Assembly (NCBI GenBank): GCA_965221845.1 | Contig: OZ244919.1 | Span: 2,356,001 to 2,420,000 of the forward strand | DNA length: 64,000 nt | Origin: JAJEFO01 sp965221845 | GTDB lineage: Bacteria; Pseudomonadota; Alphaproteobacteria; Rhodobacterales; Rhodobacteraceae | Reading direction: 5' to 3' | Part shown: piece after piece, positions 37,842 to 47,396 of the stretch | How the letters are laid out: every line of letters begins with the position of its first letter | Numbering within the stretch: the first letter of the stretch is position 1 | Made by a program: the position numbers and the translations under genes | Notes under the pieces: generated by a model | Told to the model about the DNA's origin: nothing | Seen by the model: only the letters and a program-made list of their open reading frames with translations | The model's database searches: none

Positions 37842-38822
37842 ATGCCGCGACTGGTGACCATCTATGGCGGATCCGGATTCATCGGGCGACATGTCGCAGG
37901 CCGCATGGCACGGGCCGGCTGGCGCGTGCGCGTGGCGGTCCGGCGACCGGACGAGGCCGTCTTCGTCAGGCCACGCGGAACGCCGGGTCAGGTCGAGCCC
38001 GTCCCCTGCAACATCCGGGACGGCGATTCGGTGCGGCAGGCGGCGCGGGGCGCCGAGGCCGTCGTCAATTGCGTCGGCACTTTCGACGCGTCAGGGCCGA
38101 ACAGCTTCAATGCGGTTCAGCGCGCCGGCGCGGGGCGCATCGCCCGCGTTTCCGCCGAAGAAGGCGTGTCGCGGCTGGTGCATGTGTCGAGCATCGGGGC
38201 TGATCCGGCCGCGGAAAGCGGGTATGCCAGAAGCAAGGGTCTCGGAGAGGCGGAGGTGAGGGGCGCCTTCCCGAAGGCCGTGATCCTGCGACCGTCCGTG
38301 GTGTTCGGACCCGAAGACCGGTTTTTCAACCGCTTTGCCGCGATTGCCAGGCTGTCGCCGGTCCTGCCGCTCGTCGGGGCCGGCACGAGGTTCCAGCCCG
38401 TGTATGTCGACGACGTGGCCGCCGCCGCCGAGAAGGCCGTCCTCGGAAAGGCGCAAGCGGGCGTGTACGAGCTGGGCGGGCCGCACGCGGCGAGCTTCCG
38501 CGACCTGATGGAGAGGATGCTCGGGACCGTGCACCGACGCTGCCTGATCGTGGCCCTGCCTTTCTGGGCCGGTCGCGCCATCGCCAGGGCCAGCGGCCTT
38601 GCCGCCTTCCTCAGCCTGGGCGTTCTGAAGCAGCCGATCACGCTCGACCAGACGATCGAGCTGAGGCGCGACAACGTCGTGGCGGCGGATGCCCGCACCC
38701 TTTCCGACCTCGGAATTCAGCCGACCCCCCTTCATGCGGTCCTGCCGTCCTACCTTTGGCCGTACCGTCCCGACGGGCAGCATTACGACGTCACGCGACG
38801 CGCGCGCAACCTACGCGGCTAG
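37842..38822 (+). CDS. NAD(P)-binding protein of the complex I NDUFA9 subfamily (atypical SDR)
   Basis: 326 residues. The N-terminal Rossmann motif is TIYGGSGFIGRHVAGRMARAG. NCVGTFDASGPNSF and VHVSSIGADPAAESGYARSKG include the Tyr-x-x-x-Lys region. ILRPSVVFGPEDRFFNRFA and FQPVYVDDVAAA are typical of the NDUFA9-like group. These proteins accompany respiratory complex I or act as NAD(P)-binding chaperones; the precise role in bacteria is not settled. ATG 37842 was chosen for the immediate Rossmann fold. The gene overlaps uppP tail to tail by 12 bp, and both neighbours are as in Rhodobacteraceae. Confidence 0.85.
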   Translation: MPRLVTIYGGSGFIGRHVAGRMARAGWRVRVAVRRPDEAVFVRPRGTPGQVEPVPCNIRDGDSVRQAARGAEAVVNCVGTFDASGPNSFNAVQRAGAGRIARVSAEEGVSRLVHVSSIGADPAAESGYARSKGLGEAEVRGAFPKAVILRPSVVFGPEDRFFNRFAAIARLSPVLPLVGAGTRFQPVYVDDVAAAAEKAVLGKAQAGVYELGGPHAASFRDLMERMLGTVHRRCLIVALPFWAGRAIARASGLAAFLSLGVLKQPITLDQTIELRRDNVVAADARTLSDLGIQPTPLHAVLPSYLWPYRPDGQHYDVTRRARNLRG

Positions 38823-39617
38823 GCCGTAGGACCAGGCAAGCAGCGCCAGTCCGAGGACGACCCTGTAGATCGCGAACGGCGCGAAGCCCACCCGCTCCAC
38901 GAGGCGCATCATCAGATGCAGCGCGACAAGGGCGGCGGCGAAGGCGAGGGCGGCGGCGATGCAGCCGTCACGCGCCTTGGGCAGGTCCAGGGCCGAGGCG
39001 ACCTCCAGGCCCAGGAGCGTGCCGGAGGCGACCAGCGTCGGGATCGACATGAGCATGGCGAGGCGCGCCGCGTCGATGCGGGCGTAGCCGAGGCGTCGCG
39101 CCGCCGTGATCGTGATGCCGGACCGCGACGTTCCGGGAACCAGCGCGACCGCCTGCCAAAGCCCCATGATGACGGCGTCCCTCGGATTCCAGTCGCGTGC
39201 GGCCCTGTCCCTGGCGCCCGTGCGGTCCGCCCACCAGAGCGCAACCCCGAAGATCAACGTGGCCCACGCGATGACCGTGACCGAGCGCAGCATGAGGTCG
39301 AGGCCGGTCAGCCTGAAGGCCAGGCCGGCGATCATGACGGGAAGGGTCGCAAGCAGGAGCAGCCGGGCAAGCCGGGCGTCAGGCCCGTCGAACCTGCCCT
39401 TGGCCATGCGGATCATGCCGGAGAGGATGCGCGCCACGTCGTCACGGAAATAGAGGAGCACGGCGCCGAGCGTGCCCACGTGAACGGCGACGTCGATCAC
39501 GAGACCCTGGTCCGGAAGGCCTGCGAGGTTCGGCAAGAGGACGAGATGGCCGGACGAGGACACCGGCAGGAACTCGGTGATGCCCTGTATGACGGCCAGG
39601 AGGAACAGCTGGAGCAT
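38811..39617 (-). CDS. uppP: Undecaprenyl-diphosphatase UppP (BacA)
   Basis: 268 residues, polytopic membrane enzyme. The two signature motifs are present: ITEFLPVSSSGHLVLLP near the N-terminus and ALVPGTSRSGITITAARRLG in the second half. It dephosphorylates undecaprenyl pyrophosphate so the lipid carrier can be reused for peptidoglycan and polysaccharide export. It is divergent from gltD across 228 bp. Start ATG 39617 gives MLQLFLLAVIQG, the normal N-terminus. Confidence 0.96.
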   Translation of the reverse strand: MLQLFLLAVIQGITEFLPVSSSGHLVLLPNLAGLPDQGLVIDVAVHVGTLGAVLLYFRDDVARILSGMIRMAKGRFDGPDARLARLLLLATLPVMIAGLAFRLTGLDLMLRSVTVIAWATLIFGVALWWADRTGARDRAARDWNPRDAVIMGLWQAVALVPGTSRSGITITAARRLGYARIDAARLAMLMSIPTLVASGTLLGLEVASALDLPKARDGCIAAALAFAAALVALHLMMRLVERVGFAPFAIYRVVLGLALLAWSYGLAA

Positions 39618-39845
39618 TGCCGCGCGAGGAGACCGCTTGATTCTGTGCCTGCAAGACTAGGAACCCGGGAACTGCAGGCAAGACGGGAAATTGGATCCGT
39701 TCCGGTCCCTTTTCCAGGGGCCCGAGGCCCGCCCCCTGCGTCCGCCCGTGAATGTTCGGCCATAAAAGGTCACGCATTATGACGTAATCGCTTTCCCTTT
39801 CCGGCGAGACGCCGTATCAATGCGTCGTGGAAGGCGGGAATCGTG

Positions 39846-41276
39846 ATGGCCGGCGCGCAAATGCTCAACTTCGTGACGATCGGGCGGGACATGCCCGAGA
39901 AGCGTGCCGCTGGCGAGCGGCGCGCCGACTTCCGGGAGATCTACGCCGAGTATGCCGCCGCAAAGGCCCGGGAGCAGGCCGGGCGGTGCAGCCAGTGCGG
40001 CGTGCCCTATTGCCAGACCCATTGTCCGCTGCAAAACAACATTCCCGACTGGCTCAAGCTCACCGCGGAAGGCCGCCTTCGGGAAGCCTACGAGATCAGC
40101 CAGGCAACGAACGCCTTCCCGGAGATCTGCGGCCGGATCTGCCCCCAGGACCGGCTGTGCGAGGGCAACTGCGTGATCGAGCAGTCCGGCCACGGCACGG
40201 TGACGATCGGCGCGGTCGAGAAGCACATCACCGACACCGCGTGGGACGAAGGCTGGGTCCAGCCGGTCGCCCCGGTCGCGGAGCGTGCGGAATCCGTTGG
40301 CGTCATCGGGGCCGGGCCGGGCGGGCTTGCCGCCGCCGAAAGGCTTCGCAGGGCGGGCGTGCAGGTGACGGTCCATGATCGCCATGACCGTCCGGGCGGG
40401 CTCCTCACCTACGGGATTCCGGGGTTCAAGCTCGAGAAGGACGTGGTGATGCGGCGGACCGCGCTCCTGGCGGACGGCGGCGTCGAGTTCGTGATGAACT
40501 GCAATGTCGGAGAGGACGTCTCGTTCGAGGAGATCCGCTCAAGGCATGACGCGGTTCTCGTCGCGACGGGCGTCTGCAGGAGTCGCGAACTGAAAGGCCC
40601 CGGCAGCGGTGCGCGGGGCGTTGTCCGCGCGATCGACTACCTGACGGCCTCGAACCGCAAGGGCTTCGGCGACGACGTGCCGGAATTCGACACCGGCGAA
40701 ATGGATGCGGCCGGACGCCGCGTCGTGGTCATCGGGGGCGGCGACACGGCAATGGACTGCGTCCGCACGGCGGTCCGGCAGGGCGCGACGAGCGTCAAGT
40801 GCCTCTATCGCAGGGACCGGGAGAACATGCCGGGTTCGCGGAGGGAAGTGGCGAACGCCGAGGAGGAGGGCGTCGAGTTCGTCTGGCTGGCGGCGCCCAG
40901 AGGGTTCGCGGGCGATCCGGTCACCGGCGTCATCGTGCAGCGGATGCGTCTTTGCGCCCCGGACGCGACCGGCCGGCGGGTGCCGGAGCCGGCCGGCGGG
41001 CCGGACCATGTCGAAGGCGCCGACCTCGTCATCGAGGCGCTCGGCTTCGAGCCGGAGAGCCTGCCGGATCTCTGGGGCGCGGACGGGCTTGAAGTGACGC
41101 GCTGGGGAACGGTCAAGGCGGGATTCAACACCCACGAGACGTCGATGGACGGCGTCTACGCGGTTGGTGACATCGTGCGGGGCGCCTCGCTCGTGGTCTG
41201 GGCGATCCGCGACGGGCGAGAGGCGGCCGACGCCATCCTCGAGCGCTTCGGACGCCATGCCATGGCTGCGGAGTGA
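39846..41276 (+). CDS. gltD: Glutamate synthase (NADPH) small subunit
   Basis: About 476 residues. The N-terminal Cys clusters RCSQCGVPYCQTHCPLQNNIP (in two parts) and CGRICPQDRLCEGNC bind 4Fe-4S centres. The FAD site is IGAGPGGLAAAERL, and the NADPH site VVIGGGDTAMDCVRTA. It delivers electrons from NADPH to the large subunit. ATG 39846 follows GGAAGGCGGGAATCGTG; a GTG one codon upstream is possible. The stop overlaps the open frame of the GFA-family gene, which lies between gltD and gltB. In the upstream gap a near-palindrome ATTATGACGTAAT (39777-39789) could be a regulatory site. Confidence 0.95.
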   Translation: MAGAQMLNFVTIGRDMPEKRAAGERRADFREIYAEYAAAKAREQAGRCSQCGVPYCQTHCPLQNNIPDWLKLTAEGRLREAYEISQATNAFPEICGRICPQDRLCEGNCVIEQSGHGTVTIGAVEKHITDTAWDEGWVQPVAPVAERAESVGVIGAGPGGLAAAERLRRAGVQVTVHDRHDRPGGLLTYGIPGFKLEKDVVMRRTALLADGGVEFVMNCNVGEDVSFEEIRSRHDAVLVATGVCRSRELKGPGSGARGVVRAIDYLTASNRKGFGDDVPEFDTGEMDAAGRRVVVIGGGDTAMDCVRTAVRQGATSVKCLYRRDRENMPGSRREVANAEEEGVEFVWLAAPRGFAGDPVTGVIVQRMRLCAPDATGRRVPEPAGGPDHVEGADLVIEALGFEPESLPDLWGADGLEVTRWGTVKAGFNTHETSMDGVYAVGDIVRGASLVVWAIRDGREAADAILERFGRHAMAAE

Positions 41277-41323
41277 ACGCGCCGGCCGATGCGCGCCGTG
41301 CGCGAACGGAGGGGAAGACGACG

Positions 41324-41758
41324 ATGGACAGCCAGCTGAACGGATCCTGCCTTTGCGGCGCATGTGACGTGATCATTCGACCTGCAGAAGACAAGATGCA
41401 TGCCTGCCACTGCGACATGTGCCGGGCCTGGACAGGGTCGTCGCTGATCGCGGTCAGGGCGATGCCGGGCGATCTCGAGACCAGGGGGCCGGTCCGGACC
41501 CGCGCCACTTCGGCCTGGGCGGAGAGGGGATGGTGCGACGAGTGCGGATCGTCCCTGTCCTGCCGCGTGACCGCGCCCGGACCCTATCAGGGAGTCGCGC
41601 ATGTCGCGGCCGGGCTGTTCCCGAACGCGGGCGGGCTGACGCTGGCCAGCGAGATCTACGTTGACCGCCGCCCCGACGGCTACGCGTTTGCAGGCGAGCT
41701 GCACGGCATGACCGAGGCGGAAGTGATGGCGAAGCTTGCCGAAGGCGCCGAAGCATGA
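41324..41758 (+). CDS. GFA-family zinc protein (glutathione-dependent formaldehyde-activating-like)
   Basis: 144 residues of the GFA/CENP-V fold. The zinc ligands are in GSCLCGACDV, HACHCDMCRAWTG and WCDECGSSL. True formaldehyde activation is doubtful for most members, so only the fold is assigned. ATG 41324 is chosen because GGAGGGGA lies at good distance; the open frame runs back to 41273. Its last four bases overlap the gltB start (ATGA), so it is translated between the two glutamate synthase subunits and is likely co-regulated with them. Close relatives have a gene here in the same order as far as I recall. Confidence 0.82.
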   Translation: MDSQLNGSCLCGACDVIIRPAEDKMHACHCDMCRAWTGSSLIAVRAMPGDLETRGPVRTRATSAWAERGWCDECGSSLSCRVTAPGPYQGVAHVAAGLFPNAGGLTLASEIYVDRRPDGYAFAGELHGMTEAEVMAKLAEGAEA

Positions 41759-44700
41759 AGCGGCACGACGAGGCCTGGGCGGCCGCGCAGGCCGTGCGCC
41801 GCGCGTGGATGGCGGAAAACAGCCTCTATGCCGACGACTTCGAGCGCGCGTCCTGCGGGGTCGGCCTGGTCGTCTCGATCGACGGCCAGCCTTCGCGGAA
41901 GGTCGTCGAGAACGGAATCGAGGCCTTGCGGGCGGTCTGGCATCGTGGCGCCGTCGATGCGGACGGCAAGACGGGCGACGGGGCCGGCATTCACGTGCAG
42001 ATACCGGCGCCGTTCTTCCATGACCAGGTCAGGCGCACCGGTCATGAGCCCCGGCTGGACGAGCTGATGGCCGTGGGCCAGGTCTTCCTGCCGCGAACTG
42101 ACTTCGGCGCGCAGGAGACATGCCGGACCATCGTCGAGACCGAGATTCTCCGGATGGGATACGCGATCTACGGATGGCGGCATGTGCCGGTCAATGTCGG
42201 CATTCTCGGCGAGAAGGCGAACGCGACGCGGCCCGAGATCGAGCAGATCCTGATCTCGAACGCCAGGGGCGTCGACGCGGAAGACTTCGAGCGCGAGCTC
42301 TACGTCATTCGCCGCCGCATCGAGAAGGCGGCCGCGGAAGCGCAGGTCGGCCAGCTCTACCTGTGCTCCCTTTCCTGCCGGTCGATCGTCTACAAGGGCA
42401 TGATGCTCGCCGAGCAGGTCGCCGAATTCTATCCTGACCTGAAGGACGAGCGCTTCGAGAGCGCATTCGCCATCTATCACCAGCGCTACTCCACGAACAC
42501 CTTTCCGCAATGGTGGCTGGCGCAGCCGTTCCGCATGCTGGCCCACAACGGCGAGATCAACACGCTGAAGGGCAACGTGAACTGGATGAAGTCGCACGAG
42601 ATCAGGATGGCCTCCGGCGCCTTCGGCGACACGGCCGAGGACGTCAAGCCGATCATCCCGAACGGCGCCTCGGACTCCAGCGCCCTGGACGCGGTGTTCG
42701 AGGTCCTCGTGCGCGCGGGCCGGACCGCCCCGATGGCCAAGACCATGCTCGTGCCGGAAAGCTGGTCGCGGCAGGCGGTGGAGCTTCCGGAGGCGTGGCG
42801 CGACATGTACTCCTACTGCAATGCCGTCATGGAGCCCTGGGACGGCCCTGCGGCGCTGGCGATGACCGACGGCCGCTGGGTCTGTGCCGGGCTCGACCGG
42901 AACGGGCTGCGCCCGCTGCGCTACACCGTGACCGGCGACGGCCTCCTGATCGCGGGATCCGAGACGGGAATGGTGCCCGTTGACGAGGAGACGGTCGTCG
43001 AGAAGGGCGCGCTCGGTCCCGGGCAGATGGTCGCGGTCGACATCGCGGAGGGCCGGCTGTTCCATGACGCCGAGATCAAGGACCTTCTGGCGACATCGCA
43101 GCCCTTCGGCGAATGGGCCGGCAAGATCGTGGAGCTGGACGGCATGCTCTCGGGGCTGACCGAGGCGCCATTGTTCAAGGGGCCGGAACTGAGACGGCGG
43201 CAGGTCGCGGCAGGCTACTCTGTGGAAGAGCTCGAGCATGTGCTCGCGCCCATGGCCGAAGACGGCAAGGAGGCGATCGCGTCCATGGGGGACGACACGC
43301 CGAGCGCTGTCCTGTCGGACAGGTACCGGCCGCTCAGCCACTACTTCCGGCAGAACTTCAGCCAGGTGACGAACCCGCCGATCGACAGCCTGCGCGAGTA
43401 CCGGGTGATGAGCCTCAAGACCAGGTTCGGAAACCTGAAGAACGTGCTCGACCAGGACAGCAGCCAGACCGAGATCCTGACGCTGGATTCCCCCTTTGTC
43501 GCGAACGCCCAGTTCGACCGGCTTTGCGTCACGTTCGTGGCGGACATGGTCGAGATCGACTGCACCTTCCCGGCGGGGGAGGGGCGCGGCGCGCTGCTGC
43601 GGGCGCTGGAACGGGTGCGTTCCGAGGCGGAAGACGCCGTGCGCTCGGGCGCCGGCCACATCGTCCTGACCGACCACGGCCTCGGCGCGGACAAGGTCGG
43701 GATGCCGATGATCCTCGTCACGAGCGCCGTTCACAGCTGGCTTACCCGAAAGGGGCTGAGGACGTTCTGCTCCCTGAACGTGCGCTCCGCGGAATGCATC
43801 GACCCGCACTACTTCGCCGTCCTTGTCGGCTGCGGCGCCACGACGGTCAATGCCTATCTCGCCGAGGACTCCATCGCCGACCGGATCGCGCGAGGGCTTG
43901 TCGAGGGCTCCCTGTCGGAGGCGATGGCGCGGTATCGCGCCGCGGTCGACACGGGGCTTCTCAAGATCATCTCGAAGATGGGCATAAGCGTGGTCTCCTC
44001 GTATCGGGGCGGGCTGAACTTCGAGGCCGTGGGGCTCTCGCGGGCGCTGGTCAACGAGTACTTCCCGGGCATGCACAGCCGGATCAGCGGCATCGGGGTG
44101 AGCGGAATCCAGACCAAGGTGGAGCAGATCCATGCCTCCGGGTTCCGGGGCGGGAACGTCCTGCCGATCGGGGGCTTCTACAAGGCGCGGAGCAGCGGCG
44201 AGACGCATGCCTGGGAAGCGACATCGATGCACATGCTGCAGGCGGCCTGCCAGCGCGCGTCCTACTCGACGTGGCAGCAGCATTCCGAAAGGATGCGGGC
44301 GATGCCGCCCATTCACCTGCGCGACCTCCTGGACTTCAAGCCGCTTGGCCGCCCGGTTCCGCTCGATGAGGTCGAGAGCATCACCGCGATACGGCGGCGT
44401 TTCGTCACCCCCGGCATGAGCCTCGGGGCGCTGAGCCCGGAAGCGCACAAGACGCTTAACGTCGCGATGAACCGGATCGGCGCAAAGAGCGACTCCGGCG
44501 AGGGCGGCGAGGACCCGGCGCATGCCAGGCCGGATCCCAACGGCGACAACCCTTCAGCCAGGATCAAGCAGGTGGCCAGCGGCCGGTTCGGCGTGACGGC
44601 GGAATACCTGAACCAGTGCGACGAGCTTGAAATCAAGGTCGCCCAGGGCGCGAAGCCGGGCGAGGGCGGGCAGCTGCCCGGCGCGAAGGTGACGGAGCTG

Positions 44701-46290
44701 ATCGCGCGGCTCCGGCATTCGACGCCCGGGGTCTCCCTGATCAGCCCGCCGCCGCACCACGACATCTACTCGATCGAGGATCTCGCGCAGCTGATCTACG
44801 ACCTCAAGCAGATAAATCCGCGCTGCAAGGTGACGGTGAAGCTGGTCGCTTCCTCGGGCGTCGGAACGATCGCGGCAGGCGTCGCCAAGGCGATGGCGGA
44901 CGTCATCCTGATCTCGGGCCACAACGGGGGCACGGGCGCGTCCCCGGCGACCAGCATCAAGTACGCCGGCCTGCCATGGGAGATGGGGCTGACCGAGGCG
45001 CATCAGGTGCTGGCGATGAACAACCTTCGCGACCGCGTGGTCCTGCGCACCGACGGCGGGTTGCGGACGGGCCGCGACATCGTGATGGCGGCCATGATGG
45101 GGGCCGAGGAATACGGCATCGGCACGGCGGCGCTCATCGCCATGGGATGCATCATGGTGCGCCAGTGCCAGTCGAACACGTGCCCTGTGGGGGTCTGCAC
45201 CCAGGACGAGCGCCTTCGGGCGAAGTTCGCGGGTTCGGCGGACAAGGTGGTGAACCTGATCACCTTCTATGCGCAGGAGGTGCGCCACATCCTGGCTTCC
45301 ATCGGCGCGCGATCGCTGGACGAGGTCATCGGGCGCGCGGACCTGCTGAGCCAGGTAAGCCGGGGGTCGGCGCATCTGGACGACCTGGATCTCAACCCGC
45401 TCCTCATCACCGTCGATGGCGCCGAGAGGATCGTCTACGACCGGACGCGCGCGAGGGCCCAGGTGCCGGATTCGCTCGACGGCGAGATCGTGAAGGATGC
45501 GGAGAGGTTCCTTGAGGACGGCGAGAAGATGCAGCTCTCCTATGCTGTCCGGAACACGCAGCGGACGATAGGCGCGCGCATCTCGAGCCATATCGTCCGG
45601 AAGTTCGGGATGCACAACGAACTGCAGCCAGACCACCTGACGGTGAAGCTCCAGGGATCCGCCGGGCAGTCGCTGGGGGCCTTTGCGGCTCCCGGACTGC
45701 GGCTGGAGGTGTCGGGTGACGCCAACGACTATGTCGGCAAGGGCCTGTCGGGCGGCACGATCGTCGTCCGCCCCGCGATGGCCTCGCCGCTCGTGGCGGA
45801 CAAGAACGTGATCATCGGCAACACCGTGCTCTACGGCGCGACGGGCGGCCATCTCTTCGCCGCCGGCCGTGCCGGCGAACGGTTCGCGGTGCGGAATTCA
45901 GGCGCCACGGCCGTGATCGAGGGCTGCGGGAGCAATGGCTGCGAATACATGACCGGCGGCATCGTCGTCGTGCTCGGCAGGGTCGGCGCGAACTTCGCGG
46001 CCGGCATGACGGGGGGCATGGCCTATCTCCATGATCCCGCCCGCGCGTCGATGCCCCTCGTCAATGCGGACACGGTCGTCTGCGTTCCGGTCGGCGACGG
46101 TCACTACATGGATCAGCTCAGGGGGCTCGTGGCGCGGCACCTGGAGGAGACCGGAAGCCGGAAGGCGGCCGCGATCCTGCAGAGCTGGGAGGACGGGAGA
46201 GGCGATTTCCTTCAGGTCGTGCCGAAGGAAATGCTGGACAAGCTGGCCGTGCCGCTCGAAGGGCTGGGCGAGTCCGTCCCTGCGGAGTAG
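41755..46290 (+). CDS. gltB: Glutamate synthase large subunit
   Basis: 1511 residues, the full alpha subunit. The class II amidotransferase nucleophile is Cys34 in ERASCGVGLVVS, exposed after removal of a 33-residue propeptide. RYSTNTFPQWWLAQPFR and HNGEINTLKGN complete the glutaminase. The synthase domain has GEGGEDPAHARPD, KPGEGGQLPG, GHNGGTGASPATSIK and the 3Fe-4S Cys cluster CIMVRQCQSNTCPVGVC. The C-terminal beta-helix domain carries repeated Gly motifs (GLSGGTIVVRP). It makes two glutamates from glutamine and 2-oxoglutarate. The start overlaps the GFA gene stop. Confidence 0.97.
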   Translation: MKRHDEAWAAAQAVRRAWMAENSLYADDFERASCGVGLVVSIDGQPSRKVVENGIEALRAVWHRGAVDADGKTGDGAGIHVQIPAPFFHDQVRRTGHEPRLDELMAVGQVFLPRTDFGAQETCRTIVETEILRMGYAIYGWRHVPVNVGILGEKANATRPEIEQILISNARGVDAEDFERELYVIRRRIEKAAAEAQVGQLYLCSLSCRSIVYKGMMLAEQVAEFYPDLKDERFESAFAIYHQRYSTNTFPQWWLAQPFRMLAHNGEINTLKGNVNWMKSHEIRMASGAFGDTAEDVKPIIPNGASDSSALDAVFEVLVRAGRTAPMAKTMLVPESWSRQAVELPEAWRDMYSYCNAVMEPWDGPAALAMTDGRWVCAGLDRNGLRPLRYTVTGDGLLIAGSETGMVPVDEETVVEKGALGPGQMVAVDIAEGRLFHDAEIKDLLATSQPFGEWAGKIVELDGMLSGLTEAPLFKGPELRRRQVAAGYSVEELEHVLAPMAEDGKEAIASMGDDTPSAVLSDRYRPLSHYFRQNFSQVTNPPIDSLREYRVMSLKTRFGNLKNVLDQDSSQTEILTLDSPFVANAQFDRLCVTFVADMVEIDCTFPAGEGRGALLRALERVRSEAEDAVRSGAGHIVLTDHGLGADKVGMPMILVTSAVHSWLTRKGLRTFCSLNVRSAECIDPHYFAVLVGCGATTVNAYLAEDSIADRIARGLVEGSLSEAMARYRAAVDTGLLKIISKMGISVVSSYRGGLNFEAVGLSRALVNEYFPGMHSRISGIGVSGIQTKVEQIHASGFRGGNVLPIGGFYKARSSGETHAWEATSMHMLQAACQRASYSTWQQHSERMRAMPPIHLRDLLDFKPLGRPVPLDEVESITAIRRRFVTPGMSLGALSPEAHKTLNVAMNRIGAKSDSGEGGEDPAHARPDPNGDNPSARIKQVASGRFGVTAEYLNQCDELEIKVAQGAKPGEGGQLPGAKVTELIARLRHSTPGVSLISPPPHHDIYSIEDLAQLIYDLKQINPRCKVTVKLVASSGVGTIAAGVAKAMADVILISGHNGGTGASPATSIKYAGLPWEMGLTEAHQVLAMNNLRDRVVLRTDGGLRTGRDIVMAAMMGAEEYGIGTAALIAMGCIMVRQCQSNTCPVGVCTQDERLRAKFAGSADKVVNLITFYAQEVRHILASIGARSLDEVIGRADLLSQVSRGSAHLDDLDLNPLLITVDGAERIVYDRTRARAQVPDSLDGEIVKDAERFLEDGEKMQLSYAVRNTQRTIGARISSHIVRKFGMHNELQPDHLTVKLQGSAGQSLGAFAAPGLRLEVSGDANDYVGKGLSGGTIVVRPAMASPLVADKNVIIGNTVLYGATGGHLFAAGRAGERFAVRNSGATAVIEGCGSNGCEYMTGGIVVVLGRVGANFAAGMTGGMAYLHDPARASMPLVNADTVVCVPVGDGHYMDQLRGLVARHLEETGSRKAAAILQSWEDGRGDFLQVVPKEMLDKLAVPLEGLGESVPAE

Positions 46291-47215
46291 CGGCGCACGC
46301 TTCAGGGCCGCTGGCGGCCGCGACGCGCGCGAGCGCCGGGGCGATGACAAGGCGCAGACCGCAGACGTGCCCGCCACCCAGGCGTGCCGGGCGGAGGCCG
46401 CCGGCAGCGCGCCAGGCCACATGACCGCGACGCCCAGGCACAGCATGCCAAGCGGCAAGAAGCCGTACCCCGCGTGAAGGATCCACAGAGGGGGTTCGCG
46501 GCGAGCGTCCGGCGAGCGCCAGCGCGAGAGCCGCAGGACCTGCGCGAGGCCTGCGGCATGCAGCAGAAGCCCCGTTCCCCCGCCGCCGGGAGCGCGCCGC
46601 CAACCAGTTTCGCGTGAACGTGGAAACGATGCGTCCGCCGATCACCGAGATCATCATGATCGCGGCAGAAAGGCCGATGCGCAGTCCGCGTCCCTACGCC
46701 GCGCCCGCGCCATGGGCGGCCTCCCGATGGAGCAGGGCGTTGCCGGCGACGAACACCCCGATCATGACCATCACGACGGGTTTGCGCCATTTCATGCACG
46801 CGACGATCTCGCGCGCCAGGCAGCCGCAGAGGGCGACAGGGCAGAACAGGTCTGTCAGCGCGACCGCCAGCGGCGCGAGCCACTCCGGCGTCGCGACCGC
46901 TGCCCGGCCAAGGAGCCAGAGCTCGAGCGGACCGGCGACCGGCCATCCCGTGAGCCGAGGCCGACCCGTCCAGTTCGGCGCGGCGGTGAGCAGACCCCCC
47001 GCAAACACGGCGCCGAGATGGCCGAAAGGCGCTTCGTGGGCATGTCAGGACACGGAACCGAAGGCGCCGGACAGCCGGACCCGTCCGGCGCGCATCGGAA
47101 GCCAGGCGGCCATGGCGGGAAAGGCCCGCAGCCCCGCGGCGAGGGAAAGGGGGCCGGAAGCCGCGGGAGAGGAAGCCATGCGGCGGGGCCGCCGTACCGG
47201 AACCTTGCGCGACCG
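46291..47215 (-). pseudogene. nnrS: NnrS-family haem-copper membrane protein, multiply broken
   Basis: On the minus strand the NnrS sequence is spread over frames: SRGFRPPF (start region); HAHEAPFGHLGAVFAGG; LLTAAPNWTGRPRLTGWPVAG; REIVACMKWRKPVVMVMIGV; MISVIGGRIVSTFTRNWLAA; and REPPLWILHAGYGFLPLGML. The conserved Trp of WHAHE is a TGA stop (47045-47047). A second in-frame stop TAG (46694-46696) lies before the IGGRIV block. At least two frameshifts occur, and the C-terminus is cut by the gltB 3' end. NnrS proteins relieve nitric-oxide stress; this copy cannot be functional. Two nonsense changes make sequencing error an unlikely explanation. Confidence 0.78.
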
Positions 47216-47396
47216 TCATTCATTCCGACCTTGGCGCACCGATGCATCCCGGGCACTCCCGGCCGGGCGCCGGCGGATCGAGACCGTGCATCGTGGCATG
47301 GCCGTCATCCTGAAGCCGGGGCCGGCAGGGCGATGACGTGGCCAGGCGCGCGCCGACGCCCGCTCTCATGGCAGGGCGCGGGGTGCCGGAGCCGCG

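Noticed and set aside
41680..44523. A 947-codon open frame antisense to gltB
   Set aside because: It has no protein-family features and mirrors the codon bias of gltB on the opposite strand.
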